Source: Methanomassiliicoccaceae archaeon
Lineage (GTDB): Archaea > Thermoplasmatota > Thermoplasmata > Methanomassiliicoccales > Methanomethylophilaceae
Reading direction: 5' to 3'
DNA: 5,366 bases
NCBI GenBank assembly: GCA_009776695.1
Contig: WRNI01000045.1
Span: 4,436-9,801 of the forward strand
Shown: in pieces, positions 1 to 5,288 of the stretch
Numbering within the stretch: the stretch's first letter is position 1
Layout of the letters: each line of letters begins with the position of its first letter
Position numbers and translations under genes: made by a program
The notes under the pieces: generated by a model
What the model was told of the DNA's origin: nothing
Databases searched by the model: none
What the model saw: only the letters and a program-made list of their open reading frames with translations

Positions 1-633
1 CAGCACAAGGCGCTGTTCTACGGTATCATCGGCGCCATCGTGTTCCGTGCGCTGTTCATATTCGCCGGCGTACGGTTGCTGGAGACAATTGACGAGATGG
101 TGTACATCTTCGGCGCCGTTCTGATATTCGCGGCCATACGTACGGTCATGAAGAAAGAAAATGAGAATGCGCCGCTTGACAGGAACCTCGTGGTGCGCGG
201 ATGCAGAAGATTCATGAAAGTATCCGACGAATATGACGAGGACCGTTTCTTCACAAAAAAGAACGGCATAAAGATGGCGACGCCCCTTTTGCTTGCGGTG
301 ATCGTTCTTGAGGCCACCGATATCATGTTCGCTATTGACTCGGTACCGGCGGCGCTTGCGATAACGACCGACATGTTCATCGTCTATTCGTCGAACGTAT
401 TCGCAATACTCGGGCTGCGGTCGATATACTTTGCGCTCAGAGGCGCAATATCATCGCTTGCGTACCTGAAGTACGGGCTCGGCGTCATACTGGCGTTCGT
501 CGGCATAAAGATGTTACTGTCGCATGAATATCCCGATCTGATATCCGTCGCGACGTCGCTTGCCGTGATACTGATCATACTGACGGTGACGGTCATACTG
601 TCGGTAACGCTCACCAAAAAGAAGGCGGCCTGA
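1..633 (+). CDS. TerC/Alx-family integral membrane protein, 5'-truncated by the window edge
   Basis: Frame 1 is open from the first base, so the start codon lies outside the window and 210 C-terminal residues are visible. The full family is usually about 300 residues or more. TerC/Alx proteins are polytopic inner-membrane proteins of the LysE-related transporter superfamily. Several bacterial members have been linked to manganese export; a role in tellurite resistance is historical and not implied here. Seen: hydrophobic segments near residues 5-25 and 31-47, then a charged cytoplasmic-type stretch at about 50-88 (rich in K, R, D, E), then further segments from about 93 to the C-terminus ending in KKKAA. 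The family signature FAIDSVPA lies at about 110-117, with acidic residues E104, D107 and D113 inside membrane segments, as expected for metal binding. SSNVFAILGLRSIYF and YLKYG are also typical of the Alx subgroup. No plus-strand promoter or linked gene is visible. The family is confident; the substrate is inferred. Confidence 0.9.
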   Translation, partial: QHKALFYGIIGAIVFRALFIFAGVRLLETIDEMVYIFGAVLIFAAIRTVMKKENENAPLDRNLVVRGCRRFMKVSDEYDEDRFFTKKNGIKMATPLLLAVIVLEATDIMFAIDSVPAALAITTDMFIVYSSNVFAILGLRSIYFALRGAISSLAYLKYGLGVILAFVGIKMLLSHEYPDLISVATSLAVILIILTVTVILSVTLTKKKAA

Positions 634-671
634 TATACGTCACGCATATAACGTTCTGCGGATCGCAATTG

Positions 672-677
672 AAAAAA
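672..677 (-). terminator. oligo-T terminator downstream of tRNA-Glu
   Basis: Six consecutive T on the minus strand, about 40 nt past the tRNA-Glu 3' end. Archaeal RNA polymerase commonly stops at T-runs without needing a hairpin. It also lies between the convergent terC-family gene and the tRNA. Confidence 0.45.
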
Positions 678-716
678 TGAGATTTCAACGGCGGGTGTCT
701 GGATAAGGATGTGAAG

Positions 717-789
717 TGCTCCCGCCGGGATTTGAACCCGGGTCGAGGCCTCGAGAGGGCCTCATGATTGGCCGCTACACCACAGGAGC
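717..789 (-). tRNA. tRNA-Glu (anticodon CTC)
   Basis: A 73-nt cloverleaf can be drawn by hand. The acceptor GCTCCTG pairs with CGGGAGC (one T-G wobble). The D arm starts GTGT. The anticodon stem AGGCC/GGCCT encloses the 7-nt loop CTCTCGA, so the anticodon is CTC, reading GAG. The variable region is 4 nt and the T arm is CCGGG-TTCAAAT-CCCGG. The discriminator is A, and no CCA is encoded (the next bases are CTT), so CCA is added after transcription. There is no intron. It has its own TATA box and stands between the nadE and terC-family genes. Confidence 0.96.
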
Positions 790-812
790 GCAGAGCCACC
801 GAACACGCTGAC

Positions 813-828
813 GTTAATAAACATTTCT
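813..828 (-). promoter_or_regulatory. archaeal promoter (TATA box and possible BRE) of tRNA-Glu
   Basis: On the minus strand TTTATTAA (814-821) is centred about 28 nt upstream of the tRNA 5' end. It is preceded by the purine-rich AGAAATG, a plausible TFB recognition element. The spacing puts the transcript start one to three bases before the mature 5' end. Confidence 0.6.
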
Positions 829-836
829 GATTTTAC

Positions 837-841
837 AAAAA
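837..841 (-). terminator. oligo-T terminator of nadE
   Basis: Five T in a row on the minus strand, about 30 nt beyond the nadE stop, before the tRNA-Glu promoter. It is followed by GTAAAATC. This is a short archaeal-type stop signal; it fits nadE being a single-gene transcript. Confidence 0.45.
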
Positions 842-870
842 GGTGTTCCGAAAAGGTGCTGAATGTGCGG

Positions 871-1644
871 TCACGGGCGTACCGGCAGCCTTCTTTTATG
901 TTCGTTGGCGACGACCCTCGACCTTATCGCCGCTATCATATCTTCCGATACGTTGGTTGCGTTATGTATCTCGGCATCGGAATGGCCTGACGCGATCGCG
1001 TAAAGCACCGGGTCCAAAGCGTCATATGTTATTCCGATATCCTCTTCGTCGGTCTGTCCCTCCCAGAGCCCGGCGGACGGTCTCCGCTTTATTATCTCTT
1101 CCGGAATGCCGATGAGCTTGGCCATCTGCCTGACCTGTGTCTTGTATATTCCCGACAGCGGGGAGATGTCGCATGCACCGTCGCCGAACTTTGTGAAATA
1201 GCCGATCATTATCTCGCTCTCGTTGGACGCGCCCATTACCACACGGTCGTGCTTCCTCGCAAGGTTGTACAGAACGATCATCCTGCATCTCGCGACGATG
1301 TTTCCTCTGTCGAGCCTCGTGTCCGTCGTCGCGGTCAGTATCGCCGTCAGCGAGTCGACCGCCGGCTGAACGTCGAGTATCCTGTACTCGACGCCCCATT
1401 CATCACAAAGCTCCTTGGTTATCCTGTAGTCCCCCGCGGGCGTCGCGCGCGACGGCATGAACACGCACAGCACGTTCTCGGGACCTATCGCGTCAGCGCA
1501 CAGCTTCGCGACGACCGCCGAATCAATGCCTCCGCTCAATCCTATGACAACGCCGCCGCATCCGGTGCCTCCGACAGCGTTACGTATCCTTTCGGTAAGC
1601 GATACGACGTCGCTGTCCGTTATCTTCGGAAGACGGGATACCAT
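871..1644 (-). CDS. nadE: NH3-dependent NAD(+) synthetase
   Basis: It makes NAD from deamido-NAD (nicotinate adenine dinucleotide), ATP and ammonia in the cytoplasm, the last step of NAD synthesis. The product is 257 residues, normal for the single-domain archaeal form. There is no N-terminal glutaminase domain, so ammonia is the expected nitrogen donor. Seen: the N-type ATP pyrophosphatase P-loop SGGIDS at 37-42, GNIVARCRM at 114-122, GASNESE at 138-144, FGDGACDISPL at 153-163 and the late loop RRPSAGLWEGQTDEEDIG at 187-204, all hallmarks of NadE. Start choice: an in-frame ATG 14 codons upstream (1686) overlaps the TATA box, so it cannot be in the transcript. The ATG at 1644 lies 26 nt from the TATA centre and has no Shine-Dalgarno sequence, which suggests a leaderless mRNA. 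Divergent from tRNA-Ser; its own T-run terminator follows. Confidence 0.96.
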   Translation of the reverse strand: MVSRLPKITDSDVVSLTERIRNAVGGTGCGGVVIGLSGGIDSAVVAKLCADAIGPENVLCVFMPSRATPAGDYRITKELCDEWGVEYRILDVQPAVDSLTAILTATTDTRLDRGNIVARCRMIVLYNLARKHDRVVMGASNESEIMIGYFTKFGDGACDISPLSGIYKTQVRQMAKLIGIPEEIIKRRPSAGLWEGQTDEEDIGITYDALDPVLYAIASGHSDAEIHNATNVSEDMIAAIRSRVVANEHKRRLPVRP

Positions 1645-1666
1645 GAGGTTTACGATGCAACGGCGG

Positions 1667-1675
1667 ATTAAATAG
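1667..1675 (-). promoter_or_regulatory. nadE TATA box (leaderless promoter)
   Basis: The minus strand reads CTATTTAAT, centred about 26 nt upstream of the ATG at 1644. That spacing places transcription initiation at or next to the A of the start codon. This decides the nadE start. Confidence 0.6.
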
Positions 1676-1680
1676 ATGAT

Positions 1681-1702
1681 GGTCAATGCCCCGCGGTCAA
1701 TG
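1681..1702 (-). repeat. paired direct repeat CATTGACC upstream of the nadE TATA box
   Basis: The 8-mer CATTGACC occurs twice on the minus strand (1688-1681 and 1702-1695), 14 bp apart. Both copies lie directly upstream of the nadE TATA box, at about -37 to -58 relative to the inferred start. They could be regulator half-sites, for example for control of NAD synthesis, but this is inference; no known operator is recognised. Confidence 0.35.
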
Positions 1703-1745
1703 ATGATACCGCAGCCGCAGGATGAAAAATATCATCTGCCCGCGG
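1691..1745. repeat. nested inverted repeats in the divergent nadE / tRNA-Ser spacer
   Basis: Two copies of the palindrome CCGCGG (1691-1696 and 1740-1745) can pair with each other. Inside them GCAGGATGA and TCATCTGC form a hairpin with one bulged G around an A-rich loop. It may be a protein-binding region or simply chance in GC-rich spacer DNA. No gene or recognised RNA family is seen here. Confidence 0.25.
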
Positions 1746-1761
1746 CGCGCGTGACCCTCAT

Positions 1762-1776
1762 CGAAAGATTATTAAT
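1762..1776 (+). promoter_or_regulatory. promoter of tRNA-Ser (BRE and TATA box)
   Basis: CGAAAG (BRE-like, 1762-1767) is followed by TTATTAAT (1769-1776), centred 28 nt before the tRNA 5' end. This is the usual archaeal geometry for a stable-RNA promoter with a leader of only one to three bases. Confidence 0.65.
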
Positions 1777-1800
1777 GTGAAAGCAATGTGTGCCACCAGA

Positions 1801-1884
1801 GCCGAGATAGCCCAGCCCGGTAAGGCGCGAGCCTGGAAAGTTCGTGGCGGCAACGCCTCGGGAGTTCAAATCTCCCTCTCGGCG
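1801..1884 (+). tRNA. tRNA-Ser (anticodon GGA)
   Basis: An 84-nt class II tRNA. The acceptor GCCGAGA/TCTCGGC is perfect. The anticodon stem CGAGC/GTTCG (one G-T) holds the loop CTGGAAA, giving anticodon GGA, which reads UCC and UCU. A long 15-nt variable arm folds as GGCG-GCAA-CGCC, diagnostic of the class II serine form. The T arm is GGGAG-TTCAAAT-CTCCC. Discriminator G73 is the archaeal serine identity base. CCA is not encoded and there is no intron. It is transcribed from its own promoter and ends at a T-run. Confidence 0.97.
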
Positions 1885-1885
1885 C

Positions 1886-1890
1886 TTTTT
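1886..1890 (+). terminator. oligo-T terminator of tRNA-Ser
   Basis: Five T begin two bases after the discriminator base, continuing as CTT. It separates the tRNA from the amino-acid operon, which has its own promoter about 28 bp on. Confidence 0.6.
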
Positions 1891-1917
1891 CTTACAGCGG
1901 CGGTGCCGTGATAAGTA

Positions 1918-1925
1918 TTATAAAA
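1918..1925 (+). promoter_or_regulatory. TATA box of the ACT-hom-cimA operon
   Basis: TTATAAAA is centred 24 nt before the ATG at 1945, so the mRNA should begin at or within a few bases of that ATG. This is the only promoter-like element seen for the three-gene operon. Confidence 0.65.
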
Positions 1926-1944
1926 AGGACGAGCGTACACGTTG

Positions 1945-2460
1945 ATGCGGAAAGTGAATACCATGATGGTCAACGCCGATATCTTCGTCAGGGACATACC
2001 GGGTCAGCTTGTGGGCTCTCTTGAGCCGATATCATTGGCGGACGGCAATATTGTCGGGGTGGTCCACAACCGTGACAGTGTTGTCAACGGCCGGATCGCG
2101 GTGAACATCACGTTTGAGATAGGTTCCGTTGAAGATCTTGAAAGACTGAAGGGGATATGGAAGAGCAAGGACATAATCATCTCAAAGATGAGCTCCGTCA
2201 TTGAGACGTATCCCATGGAATATGTGCTCATCGGCAACATAGATGCGGCACGGATAGAGAAGATCATTAACAATGCGGGAAAAGCCGTCAGCCTTGAATC
2301 AGTGGACATAAGATTCTCGTCCAAGATGTCAGAGAACAAGAGAACGGCGATGATCTCGGCCAACGTCAGAAAAAGCGACGACATCAAAAAACTGAACGCA
2401 TTCATGGCGTCCGCCTGTACGAAGGCGAACATCGTGTGCATCAGAGGTGTGGGACAATGA
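1945..2460 (+). CDS. ACT-domain protein, predicted allosteric regulator of homoserine dehydrogenase (COG2061-like)
   Basis: A 171-residue soluble protein with no catalytic motif. The N-terminal part (about 10-70) looks like an ACT domain: a first strand ADIFVRD followed by the ligand-loop pattern D-I-PGQL (about 17-22), then GNIVGVVHNRD and a second half with RIAVNITFEIGS and a helix EDLERL. The second half (about 78-171) again alternates strands and helices and may be a divergent second ACT-like unit. Archaeal ACT proteins next to homoserine dehydrogenase form COG2061, annotated as predicted allosteric regulators. The adjacent dehydrogenase lacks its own ACT domain, so regulation in trans is a sound inference; the ligand (perhaps threonine) is not shown. 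Start: ATG 1945 is favoured as leaderless by the TATA box 24 nt upstream. ATG 1963 or 1966, behind a weak GTGA, is the alternative. It overlaps the next gene by 4 bp. Confidence 0.82.
   Translation: MRKVNTMMVNADIFVRDIPGQLVGSLEPISLADGNIVGVVHNRDSVVNGRIAVNITFEIGSVEDLERLKGIWKSKDIIISKMSSVIETYPMEYVLIGNIDAARIEKIINNAGKAVSLESVDIRFSSKMSENKRTAMISANVRKSDDIKKLNAFMASACTKANIVCIRGVGQ
2444..2449 (+). promoter_or_regulatory. Shine-Dalgarno site of homoserine dehydrogenase
   Basis: GAGGTG, complementary to the 16S rRNA 3' end, lies 7 nt before ATG 2457. It fixes the start there and excludes an in-frame upstream ATG at 2436. Confidence 0.75.
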
Positions 2461-3449
2461 GGATCGTCATAGCGGGCTTCGGCACCGTCGGACGGGGTTT
2501 CGCCGAGGTCCTTCAGATGAAATCCGATCTTCTCAGCTCTCTGGACGATAAGATAAAGATAGTGGCGGCGTTCGATTCAAAGAGTTACGTTACGGACGCG
2601 GACGGTCTTGATCCGCTCATACTGGTGAAAAGGAAGAAGGACACCGGGTCCGTCGGGTCCGATGCGATGAAGGAAGGAACGGACGTTCTTGATTCAGTTG
2701 AATATGATGTGCTTGTTGATACGAGTCCCACTGACATAAGGACGGGCGGCGACGGTCTGAGATACATCGAGCATGCGCTGAAGCATGGTAAAGATGTGAT
2801 AACCGTCAACAAAGGGCCGCTGGCCCTGAAATTCAGGGAATTGAATGAGCTCGCTGAGAAGAACGGCGCGGTACTGAGGTTCGAAGGATCCGTGGGCGGT
2901 GCTATGCCGATCATAAACCTCTGCGCCGAAAATCTTAAAGGCGAGCGCGTTCGCTCCATACGGGGAATATTCAACGGCACATGCAACTTCATATTAAGCC
3001 GCATGGACACCGGGCTTCCGTTCGAACAAGCCCTCCGAGAGGCGCAGCAGCTCGGTTACGCGGAAAGCGATCCCTCGTACGATATCGAAGGTATCGACAC
3101 GGCATGCAAGGTTGTGATACTCGCGAATTCAATATTCAGCCGTGACGTAACGTTCTCAGATGTCTCGATAACCGGAATAACGTCAGTAAGCGCGGAGGCG
3201 ATAGCCCTGGCGTCGGATCACGACATGGTGATACGGCTGATAGGTGAAGTTTCTGATACTGTGCTTGAGGTATCACCAAGGCTGATACCGAAGGGACATC
3301 CGTTAAGCGTCTCCGGGACACTGAACACGGCGCAGATAATCACCGATCTCGCGGGACCGATAACCGTCTCCGGAAGAGGCGCCGGAAGAATTGAAACGGC
3401 ATCGGCGATACTGAGCGACCTGATCGCGATAATCGACCGCAGACGGTGA
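2457..3449 (+). CDS. hom: homoserine dehydrogenase (short form without ACT domain)
   Basis: It reduces aspartate 4-semialdehyde to homoserine with NAD(P)H, the branch point to threonine and methionine. The product is 330 residues. Seen: the N-terminal Rossmann fold with GFGTVG at 7-12; the strand VLVDTSPTD at 85-93; VNKGPLA at 117-123, whose K119 matches the conserved active-site lysine; EGSVGGAMPI at 143-152; GIFNGTCNFIL at 170-180; and the catalytic block AESDPSYDIEGIDTACK at 202-218, with E203, D214 and K218 matching the family's substrate-binding and catalytic residues. The C-terminal ACT domain of longer bacterial enzymes is absent; a separate ACT protein is encoded just upstream. Translation is probably coupled: the ATG overlaps the preceding TGA (ATGA), with a good Shine-Dalgarno site. 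Its own stop is inside the ribosome-binding region of the next gene. Confidence 0.97.
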   Translation: MRIVIAGFGTVGRGFAEVLQMKSDLLSSLDDKIKIVAAFDSKSYVTDADGLDPLILVKRKKDTGSVGSDAMKEGTDVLDSVEYDVLVDTSPTDIRTGGDGLRYIEHALKHGKDVITVNKGPLALKFRELNELAEKNGAVLRFEGSVGGAMPIINLCAENLKGERVRSIRGIFNGTCNFILSRMDTGLPFEQALREAQQLGYAESDPSYDIEGIDTACKVVILANSIFSRDVTFSDVSITGITSVSAEAIALASDHDMVIRLIGEVSDTVLEVSPRLIPKGHPLSVSGTLNTAQIITDLAGPITVSGRGAGRIETASAILSDLIAIIDRRR

Positions 3450-3450
3450 T
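3445..3450 (+). promoter_or_regulatory. Shine-Dalgarno site favouring a TTG start for citramalate synthase
   Basis: GGTGAT, a six-base match to the complement of the archaeal 16S 3' end, lies 4 nt before TTG 3455. The hom stop TGA is embedded in it. No such site precedes the alternative GTG at 3446. Confidence 0.5.
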
Positions 3451-3454
3451 CCCT

Positions 3455-5038
3455 TTGAACGGAAAAAGAGTGTTCATTTACGATACGACGCTGCGCGACG
3501 GTGCGCAGACGGAAGGCATATCGTTCTCGATAGAGGATAAGATAGAGATACTCAAAAAGCTGGACGATTTTGGTATCGACTTCGTTGAGGGCGGATGGCC
3601 CTCGTCCAATCCGAAGGACAGCGAGTTCTTTGAACGGGCGTCATCGCTGAAGCTGAAAAGAACAAAGCTCACCGCGTTCGGCAGTACGTGCAAACACGGC
3701 ACTCCCGCGCATAAGGACGAAGGCATGAAAGCTCTGGCGGAGTGTTTCGCGGACAACGTCTGCATATTCGGAAAAACATGGGACTTTCATGTGACGGACG
3801 CGTTGAAGATATCGCTTTCCGATAATCTTAAGATGGTTGAGGAAAGCGTAAGATTCCTGAAAGATAACGGTAAAACGGTGATATTTGACTGCGAACATTT
3901 CTTCGACGGCCACCGGAGCAACAGAGATTATGCGATAAGCGTTGTAAAAGCCGCTGTGAAAGGCGGTGCAGATTGGATCGTTCTTTGCGACACCAACGGC
4001 GGTTCGCTGCCGAACGAAGTGGCAGCGGCCACCGGGGACGTCATTGATTCGGTGAAAGCGGACATAGGCATTCATTGTCATAACGATTCCGATCTTGCCG
4101 TTGCCTGTTCTCTCGCCGCGGTGGAGAGCGGCGCGGGGATGGTACAGGGCACGATCAACGGGATAGGCGAAAGATGCGGTAACGCAAATCTTTGCTCAAT
4201 AATGCCTGACCTTTCGGTGAAGATGGGATACGATATAGGCTCCGTCGATCTTACGAAACTGACCGCCTTAAGCGGGTTCATCGGCGAGACGGCGAACATG
4301 AGCCCTCATCCCGGTTTGCCGTACGTCGGTGAACGTGCGTTCGCGCACAAGGGCGGCGTTCACGTGAGCGCCTTGTCCCGCGATCCGAGGACGTACGAAC
4401 ATATATCCCCGTCATCGGTGGGCAATAAACGCAAGATTCTGATATCCGATATGTCCGGGAAGGCGAGCATCTCCGCGAAGCTTAAAGAATTCGGGATATC
4501 CGGCGAGGATAAGGATAACAAGGAGATACTGAAGCGCATAAAGGACCTTGAAGCGAAAGGCTATCAGTTCGAGGGAGCGGAGGCAAGTTTCGAATTGCTT
4601 GTTAAAAGGTTCAGGAATGACATCGTACCGCCGTTCGATGTCGTAGGTTTCAGGATGTATATTGACGAAGTGGGCGAGAACGACATCGTGTCGGAGGCAA
4701 GCGTTAAAGTTGTCGACAGATTCGGTAACGTGGAGCACACGGCGTCGGACGGCGATGGTCCGGTGAATGCGCTTGACGGCGCCCTCCGAAAGGCATTGGC
4801 GCGGTTCTATCCGATACTCAACACAATAAGGCTTACGGATTACAAAGTTCGTGTTCTTGACGAGAAGGCGGCGACGGCGGCCACCGTCCGTGTGCTGATA
4901 AGATCGACGGACGGCAAAGACAGCTGGACGACGGTCGGCGTCTCGCCGAACGTCATCGAAGCGAGTCTTCTTGCGCTTGTTGACTCGATGGAATATGCGA
5001 TACTGAAGCATGAATCGAACGGTAACGCAAATAAATGA
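3455..5038 (+). CDS. cimA: (R)-citramalate synthase, LeuA/homocitrate synthase family
   Basis: It condenses pyruvate with acetyl-CoA to (R)-citramalate, the first step of the threonine-independent route to 2-oxobutyrate and isoleucine. The product is 527 residues from TTG, or 530 from GTG 3446. Seen: the catalytic TIM barrel opens with YDTTLRDGAQ at 9-18 (R14 and D15 for catalysis and metal), then EGGWPSSNPKD at 45-55; the metal motif HCHND at 207-211 and NGIGERCGN at 235-243; GGVHVSAL at 300-307. A linker leads to a C-terminal LeuA-type allosteric domain from about 380, with DGDGPVNALDGALRKAL at 432-448. Length and the GGWPSSNPKD signature fit the TIGR00977 citramalate synthase group rather than 2-isopropylmalate or homocitrate synthase, though substrate is not proven by sequence. 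Start: TTG 3455 has GGTGAT at ideal spacing; GTG 3446 overlaps the hom stop but lacks a ribosome site. Last gene of the operon; feedback by isoleucine is the family expectation. Confidence 0.93.
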   Translation: MNGKRVFIYDTTLRDGAQTEGISFSIEDKIEILKKLDDFGIDFVEGGWPSSNPKDSEFFERASSLKLKRTKLTAFGSTCKHGTPAHKDEGMKALAECFADNVCIFGKTWDFHVTDALKISLSDNLKMVEESVRFLKDNGKTVIFDCEHFFDGHRSNRDYAISVVKAAVKGGADWIVLCDTNGGSLPNEVAAATGDVIDSVKADIGIHCHNDSDLAVACSLAAVESGAGMVQGTINGIGERCGNANLCSIMPDLSVKMGYDIGSVDLTKLTALSGFIGETANMSPHPGLPYVGERAFAHKGGVHVSALSRDPRTYEHISPSSVGNKRKILISDMSGKASISAKLKEFGISGEDKDNKEILKRIKDLEAKGYQFEGAEASFELLVKRFRNDIVPPFDVVGFRMYIDEVGENDIVSEASVKVVDRFGNVEHTASDGDGPVNALDGALRKALARFYPILNTIRLTDYKVRVLDEKAATAATVRVLIRSTDGKDSWTTVGVSPNVIEASLLALVDSMEYAILKHESNGNANK

Positions 5039-5090
5039 CCGCCGGTCCCGGTCAGCGCAACAGTGCCGAATACCTTTTGAAAAGCAAAAT
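5036..5090. terminator. convergent terminator region between cimA and tRNA-Trp
   Basis: Just after the cimA stop, GACCGCCGGTC (5037-5047) is a perfect inverted repeat. It is followed by the palindrome CTTTTGAAAAG (5074-5084), which offers TTTT to transcripts from either side. The minus strand has a second TTTT at 5086-5089. It probably ends the operon transcript and the eL41-tRNA-Trp transcript. The T-runs are short, so termination may be spread out. Confidence 0.4.
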
Positions 5091-5117
5091 TGCGAAGATG
5101 CACAGATGAGCGTAAGG

Positions 5118-5288
5118 TGGAGGCATCGGGATTTGAACCCAAATCAGCGGGTTTCCACCACGAGGGGAGCTACCCCCCGCGAAATTAACGAGTCATCGCT
5201 CCAGTTAATCATCAACTGTCAGCAAACCCGTTCTCAATCACTCTCGATAACTGGAGCCCGCCAGTCTGCCAGGTTAGCCTATACCTCC
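5118..5288 (-). tRNA. tRNA-Trp (anticodon CCA) with a 98-nt intron
   Basis: Exon 1 is 5288-5251 (38 nt), the intron 5250-5153, exon 2 5152-5118 (35 nt); the mature tRNA is 73 nt. Acceptor GGAGGTA/TGCCTCC; anticodon stem GCGGG/CCCGC with loop CTCCAGA, so anticodon CCA; variable region TGAT; T arm TTGGG-TTCAAAT-CCCGA; discriminator A; CCA not encoded. The intron sits at the canonical 37/38 position. A bulge-helix-bulge can be drawn with 3-nt bulges A36 G37|U and A A|A38, but the 4-bp centre CTCC/GTGG has one mismatch, so it is a relaxed form. The D stem is irregular: in the register that keeps A14, G18, G19 and A21 it has G10-U25, G11-C24, a C12/A23 mismatch and U13-G22. No TATA box lies upstream; the eL41 stop is 9 nt before the 5' end, so it is probably processed from a shared transcript. 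Confidence 0.93.
5153..5250 (-). ncRNA. tRNA-Trp intron acting as a box C/D 2'-O-methylation guide RNA
   Basis: All parts are readable on the minus strand: box C GTGATTG (5241-5235), 12-nt spacer, box D' CTGA (5222-5219), 3 nt, box C' TTGATGA (5215-5209), 12-nt spacer, box D ATGA (5196-5193). The stem CGAG/CTCG brackets boxes C and D. The D guide TAACTGGAGC (5207-5198) forms 10 continuous pairs with the exon 1/intron junction, and its fifth base from box D faces C34, the wobble base. The D' guide CGGGTTT pairs with AAACCCG at the intron/exon 2 junction, and its fifth base faces C39. Methylation of positions 34 and 39 by the intron of tRNA-Trp is established in euryarchaea such as Haloferax and Pyrococcus, with L7Ae, Nop5 and fibrillarin. 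Odd points: box D is ATGA, and box C deviates at its last two positions. A G-run/C-run hairpin (about 5178-5164) lies between box D and the 3' splice site. Confidence 0.88.

Noticed and set aside
801..848. Inverted repeat GAACAC/GTGTTC flanking the tRNA-Glu promoter
   Set aside because: Only six pairs, 36 bp apart, with no further symmetry; expected by chance in a window of this size.
843..1115. A 90-codon plus-strand frame starting in the tRNA-Glu/nadE spacer
   Set aside because: Most of it is antisense to the conserved C-terminal half of nadE, and the composition (very rich in R, P, S) is not protein-like.
1249..1671. A 140-codon plus-strand frame opposite nadE
   Set aside because: It is the shadow of nadE. 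It is rich in R and V with no domain pattern, while the other strand carries complete NadE motifs.
1645..1686. Upstream ATG extension of nadE by 14 codons
   Set aside because: It would contain the TATA box itself, and NadE homologues start near the shorter form.
1700..1756. ATGATGA resembling a box C, as the start of a second C/D guide RNA
   Set aside because: No CTGA box D or D' and no bracketing stem at a suitable distance; probably chance.
717..1884. tRNA genes as integration sites for a mobile element
   Set aside because: No integrase gene, no repeated tRNA 3' end and no foreign-looking cargo; nadE between the two tRNAs is a core gene.
4412..5011. A 199-codon minus-strand frame within cimA
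   Set aside because: Long only because of codon bias on the sense strand; the sense strand encodes the conserved LeuA-type regulatory domain.
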